NCBI GenBank assembly: GCA_963854835.1
Contig: OY978526.1
Span: 92,332,140-92,396,139 of the forward strand
Length of the DNA stretch: 64,000 bases
Reading direction: 5' to 3'
Source: Megamerina dolium
Lineage: Eukaryota > Arthropoda > Insecta > Diptera > Megamerinidae
This document shows positions 24,903 through 36,800 of this stretch, piece by piece. How positions within the stretch are numbered: the stretch's first letter is position 1; every line of letters begins with the position of its first letter. Below the pieces are notes generated by a model. That model did not search any database, was not told the DNA's origin, and worked only from the letters and a program-made list of their open reading frames with translations. The position numbers were made by a program, and so were the translations under genes.

Positions 24903-26050
24903 CAGACGGAAATCCACATACACGTATTTTAGTTGTCAAACTTGTCACTTGCTATTGAGGCTGCGTATTAAATTTTATATTAACATTGTGTTAAGGATCT
25001 TCCTCGATTTGGCAATAATGGTTTTATCAAGTTTTGTAAAGTAACTCTCAAATGTTGGCTATATATCTACATAACTTTAATCGATAAATAGACTTGATAA
25101 TAATATAACTTCACCTTACAATGACTTTGATATATGTTTTAAGCATTAAATGCTTTTTTTTTTTGCAATTGCTCAAATTACCACCACTGACTTTTTTGGG
25201 TCAAAGAAAATTAACTGTGTGATACAGTTCATTGATATTCTGCAAAATAGCTTCTAATTCATTTAATTAAAGCTATTGATAAAGTCATCAATAAATTGCA
25301 CAAAAATAGAGGAGATAATCATTCAAAAAATGAACAAAAGAATAAAGCAACAACAGGCGTACGTACTTCTCTTTATACTCCAATAAATGTTTAATTGGAT
25401 AAATTAAATTCACTCATAAGTGTGAGTTAACTTTCTCTTACTATTCCATATAATGAATGAACATGAACAACATACAAACATATGTATATGTTTAAGTACT
25501 TGTGGAACTCCTTTCTATATGTACCTACGTTATTTTCATTTTATGTTAAAATGTAACACTAAATTAACAACAACAACAAAAAAGCACATAATTACCTAAC
25601 ATTGTGAGCTTTGGCGATGTTAATGCAATTTATTTTAATTTGATATCACTCACGTTTTATATGCGAAAAAAATAAAACGAATGCAAAAAACTTAATAAAA
25701 AGCGTGGGATTTATTTAAATAAAGAAACAATTTTTTTTCTATCATTTCTTTCATAATTTTTTCTCATTTGTTATATATTTTACGCAAATTAACACGATTA
25801 ATTTAGTTATGATTATTTATGCAAACAATACTCTTCATATTTATATAAATGTAATATGCATACTTTGAAATTAATTTTTGTTATATGTCTATTTTACGAA
25901 GACAATAAATATAAATTCTTAAATACCAATTAAAATTTAGGTCAAACATATTCGTCGCTGCGCCAACAAAACTAGTTATGTGATTTTTGTCAATTTTTTT
26001 TTTAAATGCATATTTTATTAACACTATCTATTGCTCACATTTCTGCATTT
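24903..26050. other. Intergenic, no gene seen
   Basis: AT-rich DNA. No exon or element boundary was recognised before the LINE fragment. Confidence 0.4.
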
Positions 26051-26655
26051 GCCGATTTTTTATATCTCTTTTGGTTTAGAAGTAATCAAAAACAGCTATG
26101 TGCTCGTAGTGCCAGAAATATTCTGAAAAAAAAGATCCGTTTTTTTGCTCTCCTGAAAATTCAGTGTAAGCAATTGAGCAGTCGAGCCCTCTCTCTAAGA
26201 TCGAAAATCACACTATACAAGTCCCTCATTATTCCTGTCCTAACATATGGCGCAGAAGTCTGGACAATTTCCACCACCTATGAGAGGATGCTTAGAGTTT
26301 TCGAGAGAAAAGTTCTGCGCAGGATCTTCGGACCAATTTGCGTTGATGGCGAATATCGAATGAGGTACAACGATTTGCTGTATGAGCTGTACGCTGACAT
26401 AGACATAGTCTGGCGAATCAAAATCAAAATCTAGTGGCTGCGCTGGCTGGACATGTCGAGCGAATGGAACAAGATGATGATCCAGCGAAGAGGGTATTTA
26501 ATTTGGCACCTGTTGGAGGACGCAGAAGAAGAGGAAAACCAAAACTCCGTTGGATGGACCAAGTGTTGGGTAACCTGGTGGCGCTTGGAATATCCAATTG
26601 GTGTCAGCAAGTGAATAACAGAGAAGACTGGTGCCCCATTATATGTTCAGCCTAA
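26051..26655 (+). pseudogene. LINE reverse-transcriptase C-terminal fragment
   Basis: The frame reads LRSKITLYKSLIIPVLTYGA, then EVWTIS, then a VFERKVLRRIFGP block and a WRIKIKI block. This is the region just after the catalytic palm of reverse transcriptases from non-LTR retrotransposons. A frameshift near 26434 moves the continuation (GHVERMEQDDDPAKRVF, then GRRRRGKPKLRWMDQV) to another frame. The YADD-containing part is missing, so this is a 5'-truncated dead copy. Confidence 0.75.
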
Positions 26656-28935
26656 ATCGATCATCAGTTGTTATGGCCACATAAGAAGAAAAATAATTTA
26701 AAGTTTGTTCTTTCACAAATTAAATAAAATATTTTGACTTTACAAAATATTATTCACGAGACTGGTCAGTAAACGTTTCCACTTTAATTTTTTTATTCAG
26801 GCCCATATGAAAACCCTATAAATAAAATATAAATAATTCAAAACAAAAAATTAATTGAAACAAAACAAATTAAAGCTTATTTACAAAACGCTTACATCTG
26901 ATATAAAATAAAATATAGAAATGCAGTAGTAAAAACACTAAAATTGAAATTTTTGAGCCAACAAAAAAGAAAAAAAAAAAAGAACAGATTAGTAGTGGCG
27001 AAAAACTAACAACAACAACAATAAATAGTAGCTAAGATAACATTAATATGGAACCAAACAATAATAGCATTATAACAATGGTAATTAAGTTACAATATTT
27101 GTTACAAATTTGTTTCCCATGTCAAACTAGCACAACAGGTAAAATGAATTGTTAAGTGCATCAATGTATCAGTCAGTGAATTTTAGCAAAATTCAACAGC
27201 AGCTAAATTTCATCAACTTGACTTTAATATATCTAAATAGGTACTTACATAAATAAATCGGTAGGGGATAGGTGGGGTAACGCGATCAATGGTAAAGTCT
27301 GACCTCTCTGGTTTTTCATTAAATCCGACTATGCATCACGGGCTGCTATCGCCTTTTGAGATTAGTAACTTCATTTGTATTTTACAATTATTTAAAAGAT
27401 GTTAAAACGTATTAGAATACAATACAAAATTTCAACAATTTTTTCAATGTGATCGTTTTCCAATTTCGACTGATTTTTGTTTAATTTTTTGCTTAATTTC
27501 TTGTTTAATTGCCAAACGTGATACTACTATTCTTTGTCGAGCAACAATATTCGGAATGTCGCTTCATGCAGCATCTTGCGATTTGAATTAAAATAATTTT
27601 TTTTTTTCTCAAATGTTCAAATGTCAATTAGACAGACAGACAGACAGAATTAATATCCTGGCTAATCTCTTGAATATACGCTTGTCAAGCGGCAAGCACA
27701 TTATTGCGAAGAACGAATGCAATAGTTCAAGGTCAATAAATAAATGAGTGAAGAAGAAGAAGACGAACAAAAACAAAATGATGAAAATTTTCAAATGGAA
27801 ACTTTTATGCAACGACAATTGAGTATAACAAATTAAACACGATGAAGAGATGCTCGTGTGTTATGCATTTTAATATTGAAGTTCAAGCAACATATAACAA
27901 GCCAGTAAAATAGAATTGTCTCGCCTGACTTAATTTCATTTGCATCAGTAGTGACCTTAAATAAATAATTTCATAAATAATATACAACACAAGAACAACA
28001 ACAACAATTTCAGTAATAATTTAGGTAAATATATAAACATCAACAAGGTGTGGATTAACGAATTTATAGATTAAGAGTTAAGAGATCATTAAAACAGAAA
28101 GCTTTAGTCGAAGAATGTTTAAATCTTCTCTCCTCAACTGAAAGAAGTTCATAGCTATGTTGAATATTAATTCAAATTGGCAATTATTATTCAAAAAAAA
28201 AAAAGATGAAATAAATATTTAATATTAATTTCCAATTCTAACAATTATTCATATTGTTTTATTTGATTGTTACCATTTAATTATTATCATGTTGTTGATC
28301 ATGACGACAATGACATAACAATACGATGTTGTATCTACTCACCAGCATCAACGATGGTTGATTCGAATGATCATGATTATCAAGATGATGAAGCATTACA
28401 GATATTGATTTAATACACCATATTAAATTTGTACGAATAGTATTGAATGTACACATAGCCAAATACACAATTATATGCATGGTATGTATACGTTAAAGGT
28501 CAATGAAATAAATTCATTTGATTTCTTAAAGCGTATGAGTTGGTAAGTGTGAATGTAATACATCATTCATCATAAAAAAAACACACCGTGACAGCAGCCA
28601 AAAGCAATAAGAACTTTATACATGCGAGTACAAGAATGGCATCAATTTAAGAAGAAGTAAGGAATATGGTATAAGTAGGTACGAGTATATGTACATATGT
28701 ACATAATTATCAGTATAAATTTTCTTTAAATGATTGTACTTATCGTAAAGACAACTGTTTCCAATTTAGAGGTGAACAAAGTACAATGAGACCAAAAATA
28801 GATTCTTTACTTTTGCCGCGATATAATACAAAAATTGTGTATGATATGAAAAATGAAGCTTTTACAGAAGATTTCTGTGTTTATACATAAAATTCGGCCG
28901 ATAAAATACACAACAACTCCAAACGTGAGTTGGTA
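26656..28935. other. Intergenic, no gene seen
   Basis: AT-rich DNA with a short GACA tetranucleotide run at about 27630-27650 and CAA runs near 27010. No gene was recognised. Confidence 0.4.
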
Positions 28936-30158
28936 CAGGGTGATTTTTTAAGAGCCTTTGAATTTGATTAAAAAACAAGACACATAAAATTTAGAGAAAT
29001 ATATGAAATCTTTGTTTGAGTCTATAGAACGATCTATATAATTCATTGTTTAAAGATGATTTCATATAAATGTTGACCGCGGATACGCCTCAAATGGTTC
29101 ATACGCTGGGTCCAATTTTGGCATACTCTCTCCAACGGTATCTCATGAATAAGTTCTGCAATATTGGCTTCCAGTGCGTCAACCGTTGCGGGCTTAACAT
29201 AGCCCCAAAGAAAATAGTCTAAAGCCGTTAAATCGCACGATCTAGGCGGTCAATTGACCGGCCACAAACGTGAAATAAACTGTTCACCGAACTCTCCTCT
29301 CAATTGGGCCATTGTTATAGCGTGCTGTGTGGCATGTGGCACCGTCTGTTCAAACCACGTGTCAGCCAACTCCAGCAAAAAAAATTGCAATCATCGCACG
29401 GTAGCGTTCGCCATTTACAGTAACGTTCCTGTCTTCGTCGTTTTTGAAAAAGTACGGTCCAATGATGCCACCGACCCATCATCCACATCAAATAGTGATT
29501 TTTTCAGGCTGCATTGGCAGTTCTTCTAATGCTTCTGCCTGCTGTTCACAGCACCACGGCAATTTTGATTGCTCTCGTATCCATTCAACCAGAAATGAGC
29601 TTTGTCGCTGAACAAAATTTTACGATAAAAAAAGTGGATCTTCATCCAACTTTGCTAGCGCCCATTCACCAAAAGTTAGCCATTGTGGTTTCAATTCATG
29701 CATCAGCTGTATTTTAAAAGGTTTTACACTCAAATCCTTCTGCAAAATTTTCCACGTAGTGGAGTAACAGAAGCCCAATTGCTGCGAACGGCGCCGAATC
29801 GATAATTCACGGTCATCAACAACACTGGCGAATACAGCTGCGATATTTTCCTCTGTCCGCACTCTACGTATGCGTATTTTTGGTTTAATGTCCAATAATG
29901 TACATTTGGTGTGAAATTTAGTCACAAGATTGCGAATAGCCACCTCAGAGAAGGTCGCCCAAATTATGTACTTTCGTAACCGAGCATGAATTTTGATAAT
30001 AAAATTCAATACTCTGCAAGCGTTGTCCGTTTGTAAGTCGATTCATGGTTAAATTTCAGATCCAACTGAACATGTTTGACAGTAACAGGTTACACGAAAA
30101 CAGCTGAGCTGTCAAAAACAGTGTTGCCAAAAGAAAAAGTTGCTAAAAAATCACCCTG
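28936..30158 (-). mobile_element. Full-length, inactivated mariner-type element
   Basis: A 1223-bp element with ends CAGGGTGATTTTTTA (inverted at 30144-30158), flanked by TA at 28934-28935 and 30159-30160. The minus strand encodes a Tc1/mariner-superfamily transposase in pieces. An intact stretch of 129 codons covers the helix-turn-helix/linker (RVRTEENIAAVFASV, then ..TTWKILQKDLSVKPFKIQL) and WALAKLDEDPLF. After it come WIREQSKLPW-, WCGWWVGGIIGPYFFKND- and SCDLTALDYFLWGYVK-like blocks in shifted frames. Several frameshifts and stops separate the blocks, so no active enzyme is made. Confidence 0.8.
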
Positions 30159-30160
30159 TA

Positions 30161-31460
30161 TTAGTGGAATTAGTACGCGAGTATCATACACATATCAATG
30201 AATCCAAAGTGAAAATGATAACGTAGTGATTAATAAAAAACAAAGGTATTTCCAGTGACGATAAACTATAGTCGGACTTGGTTTCCATTGATAAACCTTT
30301 ACATCATTAATTTGTAAATACAAAATGCATCATATTCATGCGACGCTTATCTGTATCACCTGCTTTAGTGAAACAATAAAGTGGTTTTCATGGATTACAA
30401 ATAACTCATCACCTTACATTGAGCGACCTTGTGAACGTCTCTAAGATTGTAATTTGGAACATCCATTACACTATCACACATTTTTGACATTTCATTCGTC
30501 TGCATATAATCTAATTTATCTGATCTACTACTATTTGTCATCCGTCATAATTTATAATATAAAATTTATTAATAGAATAATATATTTTTGTAACATAAAT
30601 TGATTGATACAATAAATTTACATTCAAACAACTTACTGCACTAATTTCACATATTGTGTTAGGCCTTAATCTGTCAGTATTTGTGATAATTTTTCAATGT
30701 ATTAATTTAGTAAGCTTTATGAAAATAAAATGAAAAACAAACCGTGGCGGAGATTGTATGACCATGAAAATGATGAAGATGACTTAAAGGCATAAAATGA
30801 ATATAACTATGTATACACTACATTTAGGTAAATATGAATGGTTCAAGATACGAATATATTGCGAAAAGCAAGTAAGATGTATGCACATATACAGTATGTA
30901 TTCGTTGAATAACATATTTAATAAATGATTGTTAAAGGGTCAAAGGAAAGAGGCCACATTTGGCAAATTGCCTCTCCATAAAGGTAATCAATACTTACAA
31001 ATTTGTAAACTAATAATTATGTTCTTACCGCTCCACTATTTAAATCAATCCAATTTACAATAACTTTTAATTTAACAAATTTTACTAATTGAATTTTAAA
31101 ATATAATTCAAATGTGATAGCATACCTTGCCAATTGCTTTTAAATTGATTTATTTCATTAATCACCTGCTATCTGATTTTTGATTAATTACCCCATATAT
31201 ACTCACTACCAACTAATCAAATTGTGGTACGGTAGAGCATAAATTGTATATTGTATTATTGCACTTATTGATATACATAGATGAGAGAGTAGCCTAGAAA
31301 AATGAGATAAATCCATTCTTCCAACTTGACTTCTGTTATTTTTTCATTTAAAAATTTATTCGCGCAGCCAGAGTTTTGTTCGTATTCGAAGAGTTTCAAT
31401 TTTACTACAAAAAAAAATATTTTATTTTTTTTTAAAGTTGAATCTTCGTGATTTTACACA
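30161..31460. other. Intergenic, no gene seen
   Basis: AT-rich DNA without a recognised gene or element. Confidence 0.4.
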
Positions 31461-31720
31461 GATCACGAACTTAATGTGGTTCCATCTATAGATGATATGT
31501 TGAACACAGGCACCTTGTATTTGCGTGTAAACAAGACACGTTTGTTCTCCTCAGGATTTACTATCAGGCCATTTTATTTAGCCCACTAGTTTTTCTAGCA
31601 CAGATTTCACCAGCTCGCTGATTTTTGAAAGAAATTTTAACTCAATCAGGATCACGACATCATTTTTGTACCATCTCTGATTTAAACGGCGAGCGTGATT
31701 GAGCCGCCCATACAATTTTT
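31461..31720 (-). pseudogene. Jockey-type LINE reverse-transcriptase fragment
   Basis: Read on the minus strand, the sequence contains a NDVVILIELKFLSKISELV segment, which corresponds to the YADDxVI active-site block of jockey-like LINEs. Next comes a region recalling NPEKTxLVLFTRKYKxPVF and a DGTTLS-like block. Stops and frameshifts interrupt it. The neighbouring DNA up to about 32460 has further open stretches that I could not assign. Confidence 0.55.
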
Positions 31721-33851
31721 GATTCTGTAGTAAGTAAGTAGTATTATTATGTCACTAGCCTGAATACCTGTGAATCATGTTTCCTATCCTCCCTTTCAAA
31801 GTATTGAAGCTGTAACAATCTGCGTCCCAGACAGTATTCTCTGTCTCTCTCTATCGCCAGTTTGGGGCAATTAAAAAGATTTCTTGTTTCCTTTCTTAGC
31901 TCTCCAAGCCTCTGTGTTCACTATGGTGTACGCTTAATTTTCCCTGCTAAACTCAATGTAATATGTCGAATGAATTCATCGGTACTTCCATCAGGTATAC
32001 GAACTTTTGCGGGTTTCTATAAGAGGATTTTATTTGCCCTGACAATTAAGACTGGTCGTATTCTGTGATGTCCAGAAAACGAAAATTTCGTGGTGGTTTG
32101 AAACAGAACCTCAGTTTTATTGAGTCGCAATTTTTAGGGGCAAAACATCATAAAATGTATTCAGGAAATATTTTTGAAGAAAATTCACTCGTTTTTTTCT
32201 AAAAATGAGACAAATATTGAAACGCAAACTCACAAAATGAGATACGACTGTTCTGTCTCGAGTCGTTGAAGTAATAAAATTGAGCTCGTTGCTTGGCGTA
32301 ATCACATATGAATTTTAGTCTTGATACCTTGACTTGACATACAGTACACAGTGGGTATACAAAAGCTGCGCTCAATGTTCGCTTATTGGACCACATTGAT
32401 AGTTCATTGGCTAGCACTTTTAGCAACTCGGTTCCATTCAGGAGAGAAATCTAATGAATAACAATAGAAAAGGTATCACAGTACTACTACATATTAGTTA
32501 TTAAACAATTGCTTCTACCTTTTTTATTCTTCTTCCTTCTTTTTACCTTTGTTAAACCAAACGTCAATCAAAAATATTTATCTTCTTAATTATGTACTTC
32601 AATATATTAAAAGAATAACAAAACCCTAATGAGGACAACATCATTAAATAAAATCGTACGTATACGTTAACAATTTTACGGGTACATTATGAATTTACAA
32701 TTGATGTTGATAATTAGGTACTTATCTATGTGTTAGGATTTCCAATTCGGTTTTCGGGTAACCATTTATACAGTTAATTTTTTTTTTGTACTTGACTGGT
32801 TATTTAGATAAGATCGAAAGCTTTGAAATACATGAAAAGGTAGTTGAATATAAATATGGACAACTTCAATAATTTTCATGTTTCTTTTCTTTTATTTACT
32901 AACTTTTATGGACAAACCGATAAACACAAAGCTCCATAGTTATAGTCAAAATTAGAATCATTTTAAATTAAGGAATGTTTTTTTTTTTTAATTTTTATAT
33001 GACAGATATGTCAAACAAGTCGATTTTTAACTTTGAATATAACTTTGATCATTCAAAAGCCCGTTAATAGATGCTGTAGAATAACATTAGTAATTGATAA
33101 TCAGTATTTTTAAAAAGCCCAATATTAAGAGACTCTAGTCTGTTACGCAGCACTTGAAGTAGGTACTTGTTTTTTTTTTTTCATGGTATTTCTGTCACAT
33201 TGACATTAATAATATGATGTTTACTTAATGGTTTCTGCATGGTGATGATTGTCAACACATATTCACGTTTATGTTTACCTGATGGTATTTATTCAATTTA
33301 CTACATACATTTATGTATTGTGATAAAATAAAATTCTGAACATATATATATTTTTTTGTATTTTTTCTTTTTAAATACAATACTTATAAATAGTCCTCAC
33401 TTATGGATTTGCATATAATTTAATTAAAATATTACAATACAATACACATTCTTTGGTTACATAGATTTTCGCTTAAAATTTATGAATATCTAAAATACTT
33501 ATTCACTTATACATATACATACATATGTTATATGACTATGTATACATTAGGGTGTCCCAAAAAAAAAATATATATATATATAAATATAAAACCTATTATT
33601 CGATTTAAAGTGCTACTTCATCGGAACGAATTTTTGAATTTCGTGGAATGTGACTTTTGTAAATATTCTGTAAAAGAAAATAAGCATATACATATATTAT
33701 TAACTACAAGCACATATTATACAAATAAAATTAATATTTACAATAATTCTGTTTAAATATCTGAGAGTGTTTATAATATACTTAATGAAGTTGAAATTAT
33801 TTAGCATCAGATCGATAATACACTCTTGAATATGAAAAATATTGTACTTAC
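31721..33851. other. Intergenic or intron, no exon seen
   Basis: AT-rich DNA. If the SLC5 gene has a last exon beyond exon 8, part of this stretch is intron. Open frames at 32199-32426 (-) and 31862-32068 (+) have no recognised motif. Confidence 0.35.
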
Positions 33852-36800
33852 AGTTGTTTTCAGTTTCTGCTCATCATAATGTATATACTTTCGTATACAC
33901 GGCGTCAGTAGCTCAGGATTAATTGTATTTGAATCATTTCCACCAAAAACACATGTTAAAACTAAAGCGACAATGATGGTGATGACAGCGCCCAAACATG
34001 TATACCACATATATGATATACGATATAGTGGAAAAATTTCACTAGATGAGTAAGATAAATTATTAGAAAAACTTTTAGAAATATGATACTATTAGGTAAA
34101 TGTAGGGTACTTTAGGTAAATGTCCAGTAATTGATCAGTTAAGGTGAAATCGAAGATGAAAATTTTATTACTGATCTAAATAATGCTAATTTCACGTCCA
34201 TTTTTCATGGGATTATTAGTATAATATTAGCATTATTTACATTGAGTAATGAATAATCGTTCAACATGACCCAGTGGCTGCCGCTAATAGCCAAATCTCC
34301 TGTGATCTTTTCGGTAAGTTCTTACGCTCTTGCTCTCGCTCTCAATTTTTCATTTTACATTGAAAACAAAAACAACACGTGACGTGATTGACACCGAGAC
34401 CGTCAACATAACAGCCGCCAAGTGGATGGCGCATAAACTGACTGAGAAAAATATACTCGACTGCATTTGCGAATGCAATAACCCGCAGAAACGGTTGACA
34501 ACCACACAGCATCTGTAAGGAGTGTTCACCAGTGATGAAGAATTAAGGGATATATCATCCTAACCTCCCTGGCTACGACTATTTATTGAAATATATTAAC
34601 CACTGAAAAGGGCCTTTAATTGTGAAAGTGTAATTACAAAAATTCACATTTTATTTTACCTACAGTGGCTCACAGCTTATTTCGTACAGTGTATATATTT
34701 TTATGTAAATGGCTGTAACATCGAAACTAAAAAACTTATCGATAAGTTTTGAATGTAGATGTCTGTGTATGTGTTTAGTAAACCTAATAAGAAAACGGGG
34801 AACCCCAAAAATTGTTCTTTTTGTCATGCAAGAGAGAAAAACTATTGATCAGCTGATTTTCAGCTCACATCTTATTTCGTACACAAACTTCAATGTAAGT
34901 AAGTTTCATTCTGCCGCGCAGTTACAAAGTTTTTTTGAATTGAATGAGTTTTTGGACCTTTTTAACTATTATAACAATTTTTATTATTATTATTTTAAAT
35001 AGTTAAAGTGCTGTAAATTAAACATTTAGCGTTATGGGTCGTCGTACAACGATGGAACAGCGTAAACTGGTAATTAACCATTTTAGGAAAGGTCAGAGTG
35101 TGCGAAAAATTGCTGAAATGACAAATTTAAGTGCCTCAACTGTCCAATACATCATTCAACGCTTCGTTCGCGAAAATCGGTTGGAGAACAAGGGCAGAGA
35201 AGCACCTAATAAGATTTTCAACGCATCAGACGAGCGTTATATTGTACGAAAAATTAAGAAAAATCCAAAGTTATCCGCTCCGAAGTTGGCTGCAGAGGTT
35301 CAGCGTGAAATAGGAAAATCATCCAGTGCTGAAACTGTCCGACGTGTGCTGCGCAATCATGACTTGAACGGTCGAGTAGCCCGAAAGAAACCATTCATTT
35401 CGAAAATGAATATACAACGCCGACTTGACTTCGCCAAAGAGCATATTATTAATACTCCTGCGTTCTGGAATACCGTTATTTTCGCGGATGAGTCTAAGTT
35501 TAATATTTTTGGCTCGGACGGAATGTCATATGTTTGGCGTAAAGCGAATACCGAGCTAAACAAGGAGAACCTTAAGCCCACAGTGAAGCATGGTGGCGGT
35601 AGCGTGATGGTTTGGGCCTGTATGTCAGCAGCCGGAGTAGGTGAATTGGTTTTTATTGAGGAAACAATGGACAAAATGAAGTACCTCGAGATTCTGAAAA
35701 ACAATTTACTTCAAAGTGCAGACAAACTGGATTTGCGGGATGAATTTCGGTACTACCAAGATAATGACCCAAAACATAAATCTGGGATTGTGCAATCTTG
35801 GCTTATTTGGAACTGCCCACACTTGATGTCTCCACCACCACAGTCACCTGACATGAATGTGATTGAAAATCTTTGGTCTATTTTGGACAATAAAATAAGA
35901 ACACACAAGATTTCTAATAAGCAAGACCTAAAGAAGGTACTGATGGAAGAATGGAAAAAAATCATACCAGACATCACTCAAAAATTGGTGGATTCAATGC
36001 CAAATAGACTCCAGGCTGTCATTAACGCTAAGGGATGTCAACTAAATATTAAAATCAACTTACTTTGTTTTTAGTTTGAACTTAAAGAGACTGTACGAAA
36101 TAAGCTGTGACATGAATTTTCCTATTTTTTTCTTATTTTATTTTTTTATAGTGTCAAACACTAAAATTTTGAAAAAGTAAATTTTGGAAAAAAAAAAACA
36201 AACCTTCCTTTCTAAAATGGCATTTATATTTTGTTCAAATTTTTGCTATATTAGGAATTACGACTGCAGCAATTTTTAAACTGTCACTGTACGAAATAAG
36301 CTGGGAGCCACTGTATATCGATTACTGCGACATTTGCCTTATAGGCTTATAGGGAAATGTAAAGCTTACCTTGCTGAAGTATTTAACTCGGTGACATTTG
36401 CTGATGTCATCAATGCAGTTTGATCAAAATGATAATTACACTGATCGACAATCAAACGTTTTGTTTCATATTTGATTGCACCAGAAGCAATAGCCCATTG
36501 TGCATTTAAGCTAATCCATGACATAGCTACAACACCCAATATACCACCAGTGATAGCACTCTACCATAAAATAATCAAGACAATGACAAAAAAAAATGGA
36601 TGAACAAGTTTACTGCAGCTAATGAGTACTTACATTTCCATTGATCCATGGCATAAAGACCCCAATAGAGAAGATGCCAAAGAGTGGACCATTTGTAATC
36701 GCTTCCAGGCTCATTGTCAACTGTAGCACAGTGCCCATGTGTTCTACTACATAAACAAGGCACACACACAGTGCACCAACGCCCACAACCACTGAGCGCA

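Noticed and set aside
35357..35977. Two minus-strand open frames inside the Tc1 element
   Set aside because: They are shadows of the intact transposase on the other strand.
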